Shown: positions 1 to 12,100 of the stretch, in pieces | How positions within the stretch are numbered: the stretch's first letter is position 1 | Layout: each line of letters begins with the position of its first letter | NCBI RefSeq assembly: GCF_000764305.2 | Contig: NW_025946807.1 | Coordinates: forward strand, 1 to 64,000 | DNA from: Hyalella azteca | Taxonomy: Eukaryota; Arthropoda; Malacostraca; Amphipoda; Hyalellidae | Reading direction: 5' to 3' | Length of the DNA: 64,000 nucleotides | Notes under the pieces: generated by a model | Database searches by the model: none | What the model saw: the letters and a program-made list of their open reading frames with translations, nothing else | What the model was told of the DNA's origin: nothing | Made by a program: the position numbers and the translations under genes

Positions 1-262
1 AACATCCGATCAACGTCGAAATCTGACCAAAACTAGAACAGACGTAAAACAACCTTATTTCAACGTTGAAACAATGTCGATATATGTACGTTGAATGTTT
101 ATTTATTTTTAAACGTTCAATCAATGTTGATTTTAGGTTGAAATGCTGAACAACTAAAATTAAACATCCGATCAACGTCGAAATCTGACCAAATCAGGAA
201 CAGACGTAAAACAACCTTATTTCAGCGTTGAAAAATGGTCGATATCGGTACGTTGAATGTTT
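1..262. repeat. ACGTTGA-rich tandem repeat, 162-bp unit
   Basis: The stretch beginning AACATCCGATCAACGTCG recurs 162 bp later (1 and 163) with few changes, so about 1.6 units are visible and the array probably continues beyond the window edge. The unit is full of short palindromes of the type TCAACGTTGA and their one-base variants. No open frame of interest crosses it. It resembles a dispersed satellite or non-autonomous repeat, but no family can be named from the sequence alone. Confidence 0.75.
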
Positions 263-414
263 AGCTATTTACCAGCATGGAACTAATGTTATCACACCAA
301 CATTGAATGAAATACATATACATAAGTGTACGATTAATGACCAGAGAATGCAGTTCAATTTTCAAGGCGTCGAACAATTCTTTAGCTTATTTCTATTGCT
401 CAAGAACGCGAGCT

Positions 415-482
415 GCCGTGGTCAAGGTTGCTAAGGCGTCGCGCGCTCTCCAGCGATCCCGGGTTCGAATCCTGCCACGGAC
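415..482 (+). other. tRNA-like sequence with Pol III box B
   Basis: GGTTCGAATCC at 462-472 matches the RNA polymerase III B box (T-arm) consensus. A degenerate A-box-like stretch lies near 419-436. The 5' GCCGTGG at 415-421 can pair with CCACGG at 475-480, as an acceptor stem would. The body is short and the anticodon arm is irregular, so I cannot assign an anticodon. It sits between two ACGTTGA repeat arrays, which fits a tRNA-derived SINE head or a decayed tRNA gene better than a working tRNA. Confidence 0.45.
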
Positions 483-493
483 GAAAAACAGGT

Positions 494-853
494 TGGTTCT
501 TCAACGTTGATTCAATCAGAGAATTTGACGTTGCAGCAATGTCGTAGTAGTAACATTGATTCAACGTTGCATTGTAACGTCAGTACGACGTTTCATGAGA
601 GACGTTGCTTCAATTTTCATTCTAGACCTATTTTCACCTCGATCTCATTGTCGTAATGCGTAGTTGATTCAACGTCGATTCAACCATAGAATTCAACGTT
701 GCTGCAACGTCGTAGTAGCAACATTGATTCAACGTTGCATTGTAACGTCAGTACGACATTGCATGAAAGATGTTGCTTCAATTTTCATTCTAAACCTCCT
801 TTCACCCCGATCTCAATGTCGTAATGCGTAGTTGATTCAACCATAGAATGCCT
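494..853. repeat. ACGTTGA-rich tandem repeat, about 169-bp unit
   Basis: The segment with GTCGTAGTAG followed by ACATTGATTCAACGTTGC occurs at about 541 and again at about 710. The following CATTGTAACGTCAGTACGAC and TCAATTTTCATTCTA blocks repeat in the same order. This gives two units of about 169 bp. They share the CAACGTTGA core with the array at 1-262 but have different spacer sequence. Confidence 0.75.
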
Positions 854-3050
854 GCTGGGAAGCCACTTCTGGGAAATGGCTGTTTATTTTTCAGCCAGCC
901 GATTCCATTTATCCCTAAAACAGTTGAAAATGAAGTGACAATGGGACAAAGCAAATTGTAAAAGCATCTGACAACAGGAACTAGCTAGATCATGCGATGT
1001 CTGCATGGCGACCAAAGCATGCTTCAGCATAATTTTTTTATCAAGCAAGGGACTCGCGCCACTGAACTTGTTGGTATTGACAGCTATGGCGTCGATACAC
1101 ATACTTACCGCTATGGATTTGCAGTGTCATCACTGTAGCTGCTCATGAACATCTTGTGCTGTTGTATTGTAAAAAATCCAACTTAGGCATTTGAAGAAGC
1201 TTGATGCTGCCATCAGCTACGGAGGATAACAATGCTGGCAACATGTCAACTGCATCTCTGCCTGACAGATCGGCTGAAGTTTGCCATCCAGGTAAACAAA
1301 TGATTTAGCTTGACAGTTCACTGGCTCTATAGATTCTGCAGTTGCAGAATATCTAACAACACTGATAAGGAATAAGTAAGCTAGAGTGAGCAAAAATGGC
1401 TGGGGACAATGTACATTACCAGGAGCTTGGCAATCTCCACAACTGTTTTCGTGCTAAGTTTAATCCATCATATCTATTAAAATAAAAGTTAGGCATTCAT
1501 TATTGTCCAGTACATGTAGTAAATGTACCAGATATAAGCAATAATTGATATTAGCAGCTTCTCTGGAAGAGATATTATTGACTTACCAGGTCACTAAAGT
1601 TAGCTATATATGCATTTTGACACGCTTCATCGGGCAAATACCAAAACTTTGGTGCTCATGACGCACCCCTAAATATCATCCGATAGGCCTCATTTTTGGC
1701 TAATGATCATAATTTGTCAAACGACAACTTTTTGGGGCTGAGAGCTTAAACTTTCGGAAACATTTTTTTTAACACCATAACCTCCAATTTAATAGGAAGA
1801 CAGGTAGAGAGGGAAGGAGCTAAGACAAGCAGTCCTAGCACATTATAGGTGTCGAATTGAATTGTGTAGGATAAGAGAAGACTATCATCCTCTCTATGGA
1901 ACATGGTCGTTGAACTGCTAGGAGTCCTTCACTTACAAACTTTGACCCACTCGCCCTAAATTGCTACTAATTCTATGCTTTTTACTTCCCTAGCTAGCTA
2001 GACACTAACTACTGTTGTGGTGATCGTTCCCGGTAAAGAAACATAGTTTGACAGTCCTTTATGTTGCTGCCATATCTTCGTCCACATCAGAAATTTTATG
2101 CTCCCACTTCTGTAACCTCGTTGTCGTTGCGGCAAAAGTAGCTATCGTATCATGTGCGGAGTATTCCGCAGCATTCATTTTTGCAAGATCCCGTGAAATT
2201 CTAAAATCTTGTTTTCGAACAATCGTTACCGTATGCAAGAGGAACATAAACGTTTAATTCACGTAAAAATATTTTCAACATCTATTTCCACTGTTGTCTA
2301 AGAGAAAATTTAATTTTGTAATCATGACATTAACATCATTCAAAATTGTAACTGTGGCTTTGGATTGAACTATTAAACACTCTTCCATGAATTCGTCAAA
2401 GTATTTACTTTGTTTTGGATCAAGATGTATAGACTCTTCAATGATGTTCAATGAAATTCATGTGCTAAGTTACAATAATTTTCAGTTATTACGTAGCCGC
2501 TTTGAGCATTAACACTAAATCGCTGGAATTATGTCGCCGTAGACGCATCCAAGATTGCCAATAATTCGGCTGTGCGGAACTCATGCAACTGAGATTTGCA
2601 CTGAGGCCGCCTAATTTGTCGTGCTGTCTGCTGAATACATCGTCAACCTGTGAGGGTACAAAAATTTTGCACTCCTGAGGTGTTAAGAAATTAATTGTTG
2701 GGATTAGTTATATCCGGTAGAAAATCTACATTATTTTTCCACATTAGTGCTCTACCTGAACTTTGATGTCAAGTGCAAATAGAAAATGAAATGGACTTTG
2801 CTGGGGGTCAAATATTAATAATTTTGACGACTGAAACTACTAAAAACGGCAGCCGTGTATTAAATTTTAGCTTAATGAGGTGGGAAAAAGTTAATGTTGT
2901 CTACTCTAAGCTCCCGATTAGATAATGATAGTATTGCAGTTTAGCTGACTTTGACTTTCTTTACTGTTAAGAATACTGGAATGACTTGTATAAATTATCA
3001 GAAGCACATTATCAGTCAATGAGTGTCGAACGTTAAAAAATCATAGCATT
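854..3050. other. Unannotated AT-rich sequence upstream of the TRPA gene
   Basis: Only short open frames without recognisable domains are seen on either strand. No transposon ends, RNA genes or strong splice-bounded coding blocks were found. The last part is expected to hold the promoter and 5' UTR of the TRPA-like gene starting at 3063, but I see no clear TATA box or initiator to place a transcription start. Confidence 0.4.
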
Positions 3051-3062
3051 TGACTTGATGTG

Positions 3063-3184
3063 ATGAGCCGCCGCAGAGAAGCGTCTGGCGTGACAAATGT
3101 CTCGCCGCCTTACCAGGCCATCCAGATGGAGGAGCTGCCGCCTCACGCGAGCGGCGCCGACGACGTCGGTACGCCCTCCGTCTC
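3063..3184 (+). CDS. TRPA-like channel, coding exon 1 (N-terminus)
   Basis: The ATG at 3063 is preceded in frame by a TGA at 3051-3053, so it is the first possible start. It encodes MSRRREASGVTNV and about 40 residues in total, ending in a GC-rich stretch unlike its AT-rich surroundings. The donor is GTGAGT at 3185. The exon ends with two bases of a codon (TC), completed by the single G that opens exon 2 to make TCG. That phase match over a 2.7-kb intron is the main support for joining the two exons. Confidence 0.65.
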
Positions 3185-6100
3185 GTGAGTGCTAATGGAG
3201 ACTCAAAATTTGCGGTTGATGCTTTAAATTCAAACTTGTGGTGAAATATATACGTGGCAAATAACATGCAAGTGCCTTGTCTGGACATTTTGATTCTCGT
3301 ATGAAATGTCAATTCATGGAGGAGCTGTTGAAGTAAAATCTCTGGAAATTTGTGCACCAATGAGGTGCAGTATTTTCATTTTTTGATCCCTTGAGATGAC
3401 ATTGTCACCCGAGAAGGGACATGTCCGCTTGAGAGATAGCATGCCTACTCGTTGAGAGGACCATAAGTTGGAACGACTGCTCGTTAAAAGGCCCATGAGG
3501 CGAAATGTATGCTCTTTGAAAGGTCCGTGAGGTGAGTCTGCTCGTTGAAAGGCCCGTGAGGCGAAATGTATGCTCTTTGAAAGGCCCGTGAGGTGAGTCT
3601 GCTCGTTGAAAGGCGCGTGAGGTGAGATGTCTGCTCGTTGAAAGGCCAATGAGGTGAGTCTGCTCGTTGAAAGGCCCATGAGGTGAGTCTGCTCGTTGAA
3701 AGGCCCATGAGGTGAGGTGTCTGCTCGTTGAAAGGCCCGTGAGGTGAGATGTCTGCTCGTTGAAAGGCCCGTGAGGTAAGATGTCTGCTCGTTGAAAGGC
3801 CCGTGGGGTGAGATGTCTGCTCGTTGAAAGGCCCGTGAAGTGAAGTGTCGCGCCTATTCTTGTAGTATCTACTGCGCCTTTCCTTCGCCACCACAAAGAA
3901 GGCTGGACACTGGGCACTGGACAGTGTCGCAGAGGTTACTCCAAAATAACTATACATGTTTCCTAACTCTGATCCCATAGTATTATATTTCTGGAGAACA
4001 TGCTGATAATCTGACGTGGTTATTAACATCGGAAGATAATAAAGAAAAATTTGAGAAATTTTTTCGATATGATATTTGAATTAGGCTGCTATGAAAGATT
4101 TATTCTTTATGAAATCTAATAAATTATTAAGGGGAGCGTCTGCCCCCAAATCGAAAATTTTGACTTTTGTGGTTTTTATACTCATCTTAAAGCTTACATT
4201 CTGACGCATTTAACGGCACCAAAACCATCTCTGTACGTTGATTTATGCGTTCATGACAGATCGCTAAAGGGTTAGGGGTGGTGGAGTTCTTTCACATTTA
4301 AGATAGTGGGAAATTCCCGGCAGCTCACTTAAATAGCTAGTCTGAACACGCTGTGCTTCAGTTATTCGCCTGCAGTCGTACGGGATGGTTCTCGTGCCGT
4401 CGTTCGCACCATCCTTGACAGAAATTGAGCTCTAGTATCGTGTAGTCTTGCAACCTTGCACCCTTGAATGTTCATTTCGAGGCGCGCGCGACTTGGTCGG
4501 GTTCTACTGAAAAGTCAACTTATTGTCACAGCAAACCTATCTCCTCCTAAAATTTTGAAGCTACAGCAGTGAGTGATATACCGTTCGAATCTCAAATAAA
4601 AGATCTACAAATGATGCAGACGCTTTTCTAATTTCGTTATAGTTTGGATTTTATTCTGCAAAAGGGGGGAGGGTAACGGGGGTAAAATGAAAAAAATCCG
4701 AAAAATTCATGAAAAATGCTCTTATACCCACAAAAATGAGAATTTCAAAAAACCGTCTGCATCAGTTTTAGATATGGTCTTTACGCATCGAATGATATGT
4801 GTCTCCATGTTGTAGCTTGAAAATCCTTGGAGGAATAGATTTCTACAGTACCCCCTTTCTTGTCCGTTTTCTAAGAATTTCACGTTTATTTCATTTTTTT
4901 CTCGAAAATTTACACGAACAAAAGTCTTAGAATTCCGTTTTACATACGTGTCCCGAATTTCGAATCGTTCCGTCGATAAATAACTGAGATAAAATTTTGA
5001 GCAGACGCTCCCCTTAAAGAGCTTTGTCTTCAATGTCGGCTAACAAATTCTGAAAGTAAAAGCTTGTAGATGTTGAGTAGAGGGATATGTTATTATGTAT
5101 ATATGATTAGTTCAGTACACATTTCTCTTTATATATTATCTTAATCTTACTTTATTTAGAAATTATGTCAACAATATAAATGATTGGTCTGAAGTTTGGT
5201 AACGCTGGCTTGGGGAGCCATCCTGGCACCGCTGAGATTAGGTGTACGAGGTTCTGTTGTGTAAAATATTGGGTCGTTGATTTGGAAAATTTGTACACTC
5301 ACAAATGTTGTTTATTGTCACAGACATTCATTTTCAACCGCCGTTGTCCCTCAAAACATTGTAATTCGTAATTAAACGTTGAATCGTTTCGGAAATCACT
5401 GTTGCTGTACGGGGTCACATTATTAAGTCGGCAAATCAAATGCGAACTGCAACTCATATCGGCACGCCGCATTCCATATGAGGGAGAAGAGTGTTATATA
5501 GTATATGTATGAAAGTGCTTATATATAATAAACCCAAAATGTCCTAGTCCTACCATGTCTTAGTACTAGTCCTACCATGTCCTAGTCCTACCATGTCCTA
5601 GTCCTACCATGTCCCAGTCCTACCATGTCCTAGTCCCACCATGTCCTAGTCCTAACATCTCCTAGTTCTACCTACACAACAGGTTCTATAATCTTGTATG
5701 CAGGTGCATAAAACTCACATTACTCACCGAGAAATTTATCGGGCGAAATAAATTTGTTAGGTTTGTGAACTGTGTTTCTGAATTGACTCGTGAATAATGT
5801 TTGCAAAAAAATATTTAATAATTATTAAATTATTGATTTGTCACACTTTAGACGTATATATTCACTTCTTTTCGGGTTTTAAGGTCGCAATCGCCAATGG
5901 CGCAGGCCATCGAAGAGAGCGATGCTAAGTCGCTGCAGGAAATCCTGAGTGACGGCGCCTCTCATGACGACGAGATCAGAGAGCAGCTGTTGCTGCACAA
6001 AGCGGTGCTGAAGGAAGGCAAAGGGTCACTTGAAGTGCTGAAACTTCTGCTACATCACGCAACGGAGCAAACGCTGTTTGCTTGGAACGAGAACTCCAGA

Positions 6101-9100
6101 ACTGTCCTCCACGTGACTGTGAAAAACGCATCCGACGAATTCTCGAAATTAATCATCGAGAAAAAAAATGCTTTGCTTGCTGCAACTGATGGGCATGGAA
6201 ATACGCCCCTGCATTACATGGTAAAACATGATCGAACAAAGCTGTGCGCGATGGTTCAGGCTTACCTGACACCTGAGGTCATAAACCGGAGTAACAATGT
6301 TTCGTTAACTGCCATTCATGTGGCAGCGATCGAAGGAAGCCCCAATATCATGAAGATTTTACTGAAGCGTGGAGGAGACCCGATGGTGTTGACCGCAGCG
6401 AAGTATACTCCACTTCACTTGGCCGCGCACCACAAGGCAGAGCAATGCGTTGAACATCTTCTAAAAGCCGTTCAAAAAATGAACAATTCCCAAGCAGGAA
6501 ATCACGATTCAACGATCGAATTCAAGAACATGCGCACCAGCAAGGGACGCACGGCTCTGATGCTTGCAGCCAAATTGGGATACTTGGGCATTTGCAAGAA
6601 ACTTGAGGGCACTGACGTGAACATGAGATGTTCGGACGGTAAGACTGCCCTGCACTACGCGGCGTCCAGGGGCATCGAACGAGTTATCTCCTATTTGGTT
6701 GAGAAGCTCAGAGCAGATTGTTCAATAACAGACAATCAAGGTTTTGTACCGTTAGTGTCATCAGCTGCTCACGATCCAGAGGGTTTCGCTTACATGCTGA
6801 AAATAACTCCAGAAAATCTCCTGAATGAGGAAGTCATTAAAGAACTCATTGATCAGGCCGCTAAGAAGTCGTTGAAGAACCTTGAAATAATGGCTAATAG
6901 AGCAGAATTTCGGAAACATTTGGAAGCATATCGCGATAAATCTCAAAATAGCTTACTTCATATCGCCATTAGTAATGGAAGTTTTTTATCTGCAAAAGCT
7001 TTAATGGAAAGCACCAATCTGAGCAAAACGGAAACAAACAAAGATGGCGATACCCCGCTGCACTTATTGGCAACGAAAAAGGTTGCAAAATCAGCGTCCC
7101 AAGAAGAAGAAAGACGGATAGTTCGGAACGAGTTGCTGCGAAGTGCAAAAGAGATTGTAAACTCTCCCAACGAGAAGGGGGAAACCCCTTTGTACTTGGC
7201 GTCAAAGTTTGGAGTTCAGGATGTTCTCTGCTTTATTCTGCAGAACAAACCTGATGTCCTGAAATGCACAAAACAAAATACCAATGCAGTGTACATTGCC
7301 GCGCGGCATGGGCACGATGAATGCTTGCGGTTGCTTCTCCGCAATCTGGGACCAAATGGTTTTAGCGAACTTAGAAAAATGGAACGTCACCCACTGCATT
7401 TGTCCTCCAGGCATGGCCATTTGGAATGTTCGAAGCTCCTCTTGACAAATTCTTTGGTGAGTTATGAACCGATTTAATCAATTAATTTTTATTCTATTAT
7501 TCCTATATTTTATGAACTGTTGACCATTCACTAAGACTATCGTGACGTTTCTATAGCATGAAATAATTCACTTCTTGTTTCAAGTATATTTTCTTGGTTA
7601 AATGATAGATACTTCCTTGATGGGAAATCGAGCGCCTTGAAAATGTTGCGGTTTTGGATCCTCGATAATAGGAGAGATTGAAGAGCTATTTTCTAATGCT
7701 GGAATACAGGTTTCACTGATAACCTGCCCTAACCTCAATTAGCAATATCAAATTTTTTGCCTATTCTGACGGCAGGGAGACGAAAATTCCCTGAAAAATT
7801 TGAGATGCTATTTCAAGGATAAAACTGGTCGAGTTCACTATCCTGTTGACGAAGCATTTCATGGCAGACAAGGCGAGCTTTTCAGATTCCTGCTTCACCA
7901 AATGGAAATTGACAAAAACGATGATTTGTGCGTCCGACTACACAGATACTTCAAGCAGTGCCTGAATGAAGCAGAAATGTACGTAAGTACATGTAAACAT
8001 TGCATTTCTTAGTGAAGAAGATTATTAAAATCAATAGAATTCGATTGTCGAATCTCAATATAAATGAGAATTCTGTTTGAGAATAAATCTCAATCCTAAA
8101 CACAAGTAAAATTCGTCGAGTGTGATCAAGATTTTTACTGGATTTTTTTTCCTAAAACTTATTATAAATTAAATATTTTTGCAATGAAAAATTAGCTTCT
8201 TTAGAGGCATTATCATTAATTCATTTAATATTATCGTTACTGGATATAATATGATATAAAGTCGATTTAATGTTTATATGACGCCGATAGTTCGAATTGT
8301 TCGCTCTTGTCGCATGCATTTATTGTGATTGAACAAAATGATTTACGATACTAGATGATGGAGAAGCAGTATCCTCACAGACAACAAACTATATAGATGC
8401 TTCCGTATATTCTTTTAAAACTCTATCCTTCATTTGGCGCTGGAGAATTTTATATTTCATGGGAATCTCTTAGAATTTATAATTTACCCAATGCAATTTA
8501 ATTTTTAAGAACTGACGAGAATCAGGCCGCCAAGAATTCAGCATCGGAGCAAATGACGGACAAGGATTCAGCCTCGAAGAAGCAAACAGCCAAAGATTCA
8601 GCATCGAAGGAAATGGCAGACGAGGGTTCAGCTTCAAAGATGCAGACAGCCAAGGATTTAGCCTTGAGGAAACAGGCGGCCAAGAATTCTGCCTTAGAGA
8701 GAGAGGTTGCCAAAAAATCCTCTTTCAAAAAAGCTGTTCTTGAAGCAGTAATTGAGAGTCCGTGGTGCACCGTGGCTTTCGACGGACAATTCTGTAATAA
8801 TATTCGCCAGCTTGTCTCCAGCAGCAGCCAGGAAGAGGTTTCAGAAGAAGTAAAACCATGTGACTCCTTTGCATTGCTCATCACAAAACACCCGGACTTG
8901 GCCTGCCGAGCAATGGATAGACACATTACACCTTTAGACGGCAACAGGGCACTTCACGACTACACTCCTTTCGAGTGCTTCTATTTCAGGATAGAAGGTG
9001 AGAGGAGGCTGGTTAGAAAGAATAATCTGCTTCATCCCTGACGCCTGAATTCTTTGGGTTTTATAAGAATTAACTTCATAGTTTGAAACGCGCTAGTGCT

Positions 9101-12100
9101 TAATTATTCACAAGCCCTTATTTGACGTTTTAAGAAGGCAATCTAATGAGGGAAGTTGAACTCGAGACGGCTTTGACGAAGTCTCCGGTCTAGTATACGC
9201 ATGTAATTAAACTATATATAATTTTAGAACCTTAATATGTAAGCTAGTCAGTAATTGCAGAAATATTCGCCACATTAACCAAAATATAGCCATTCTTACA
9301 CAGGCTTTCATTCATGTTTTATTGCGTTTACAGAAAATCGAGTTCTGTCTCCATTCACGGACATCATTCCTGACAATCTAGCAACTGGTCAAGGAGACCA
9401 TGAAGAACTTCCTGTCAGTTCTATATATAGAACGGTGCGCCAGTTAAGGGCGCAGATGTCCTGCACGGCTGCGCCTAACAAACAGAACCAACTGGAAAAA
9501 GATGCAAAAGAATCCAGCAATACGCGCTGGTCCAGAGATCATCCTCTCCTGAAGGCTGTTGGGAATTGTCAGGAATATGACCGCCGAGTGCTGTGTCATA
9601 GACTAACCATGTACGATGGTTTGTGCTCATCTCTTCTCAATGCATTTATCTGCATGATGATCTCTGAGGAGAATGGCTTAATTTGAATATGTGATATTAT
9701 AATTGAGCAAGGCAGCAACCTGAGCTTAGAAAGCTGACACTTCTACTTCTACTAAGTATGGCCTTGCTGTATTTCAGTCAACAAATGTTGCTTCTTGTTC
9801 AATTAAGCGTGATCTCACCACCAGGCACAGAAGGAGAGTGGAAGTTCTGTAAACTCTGTACACTTCAGTGCTTATAACCGAGCAGTTTTAATGGTTAAGT
9901 AACTCGGTGAACGCAAATTTTCAGTTCCATAATTAGTGGGTTGGTTTCAACAAATTCCTGAATATTCACAAATAATTGATACACAAGTTTAAGTGCAATT
10001 TCTATCATCTTCAATTACACGCACAAGCTTATTTAAATATATTAAAGAATTATAATTCTGTGGACTGCTAGTTCGAAGTAAAAACGTCTAAGTATAACTC
10101 CGGACTTTATAATTGAACTGCATGTTGCTTTATTAACACCATGTCAGGAGGTAGCATGTCTACAAAGGCCCATTTCTTGGAGCCATATATAGGAGCAACA
10201 TACAGATTATAACTATTACTTGGGAGGTCAAATTTAAAAACTTGCTATTCTGAAATTTTGACATTAAACTGTCCATCTTATTTTGCATCGCGATAATTTA
10301 TTTTACATTTTCCCTATTCGTTTCCACGCAGACATTAACTACGCCTCAGAAAACTTAGCCAAAAATTTACCAATATTAAGCTACTTAAATATTAATTTCC
10401 TCGTTCAGCTCATGGCTGATGAACAAACTACGCTACGCTCAATGGTTCCTGTATGGCTACCTGGCACTTGACGTCCTAACTGCCATCATCGTGACCTGTC
10501 TCTTATCCTTCACTTGGTACGTAATTAAAGAAGTTCGCTATGAGGCATGAACTTAATTTATGTTTATTGAAGTAATCTGCACCTCTAAATGTCAGCCATT
10601 TTATGAAGAAAGAGAAAATTTTGATATCAATTCTTATATCGGACAATTTCCCCTCCAGCTACGAGAACAATGCAACCTTTGGCCTAACACTAATACATGT
10701 AGAGACCGTCTTCCTGATAGTCCTCTATCCCAGTTACAAAGTAATTATATAATTGCAATGCTATTCCTACCTTCACACGACAGGGAGTCACAACATTTGC
10801 AGCGCACCTTCAGCGGCGTGACGCGCCTGCAGGTGATGCAGGCTTACGACGACACGCGCTCTCCTGCGGGCGACACGCTGGCTGCTGCTGAAGCCGTGAA
10901 GCTGATGGCTAACACGGACTCTCACTGCAGCTCCTGGGGAAATGGTATGAGTAAGCTCGGCAATTGAGGAGCCGTGGTTGGGCAATAGGATGTCATGGGG
11001 CTATTGGGAGTCATTACCATGACTGGGAACTTTTGGGACTCATCACCATGCCTGGGAACTTTTTTGGACTCATCACCATGCCTGGAAACTTTTGGGACTA
11101 ATCAACATGCCTGGGAACTTTTGGGAGTCATTAGCATGCCTGGGAACTTTTGGGACTCATCACCATGCCTGGGAACTTTTGGGACTCATCACCATGCCTG
11201 GGAACTTTTGGGAGTCATTAGCATGCCTGGGAACTTTTGGGACTCATCACCATGCCTGGGAACTTTTGGGACTCATCACCATGCCTGGGAACTTTTAGGA
11301 GTCATCACCATGCCTGGGAACTTTTGGGACTAATCACCATGCCTGGGAACTTTTGGGACTCATCACCATGCCTGGTAACTTTTGGGAGTCATCACCATGC
11401 CTGGGAACTTTTGGGAGTCAGTACCAGGGATTGGGAACTTTAGGCAGTTATCATCGTGAGTCATAAAATGTATGCTTCTCTAACTCATGGTACAAGCTCC
11501 GAAAATTTGTTTATAAATTATCCATTGTAATCAATTAGTAATTTAATTACGTTTTTTTGTGGGTTTGGGAATGTTTAAAATTGCTTTGCGATTGATCTAT
11601 CTAATCACGATTGTATAAAAAATCTGAAGCTTTGTTTCCTATGAAATTCTGAATGGTCGAAAAATTCATTGGTTGTTTGCCAATGAAAAGATGGAAACAC
11701 TGTTTGGTACCATATATTATGGTAACTTTGCATCATTGCAGAATTGAAAAACCCAGTACCTCTCCAAAATACCTGAAGTGCCTGAACATGGGTATTCTAT
11801 GGACACAAGTGCCTGAACATGGGCATTCTATGGACAGAAGTGCCTGAAACTAGGACTGATATATACTAAATCAACCCAAATACAAACGTTTGTGCGTTTA
11901 GAAGAGTAACGGGGCGGACTCTAATCATGCACACTGATGCCTAGCCTGACAATTTGCAGTCGGTTACAATTAAGTGAGCAGCCAAGCGTCGCGTCTGATT
12001 ACAATCACGAGTCGTGTACAGACTTGTGACTTGTAGCCACGCTCCTCTGCGAAGTAAGGCGCTTTTGTTTTGGAGACATGGGGCATGACTAAGTTAACCA

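Noticed and set aside
884..1102. Minus-strand 72-codon frame starting MCIDAIAVNT
   Set aside because: No recognisable motif, no splice context, and flanking sequence is repeat-rich.
3314..4029. Minus-strand open frames of 121-181 codons with FNEQTSH repeats
   Set aside because: They are translations of the 29-32-bp minisatellite; no start context or domain supports a gene.
10740..10802. A small intron inside TRPA exon 7 (GTAATT to GCAG)
   Set aside because: The phases before and after do not match and the intron would be only about 45-60 bp.
10995..11443. Plus-strand open frames with GNFWDSSPCLGTF repeats, or a CRISPR-like array
   Set aside because: Head-to-tail 29-bp minisatellite without unique spacers, within an intron of a eukaryotic gene.
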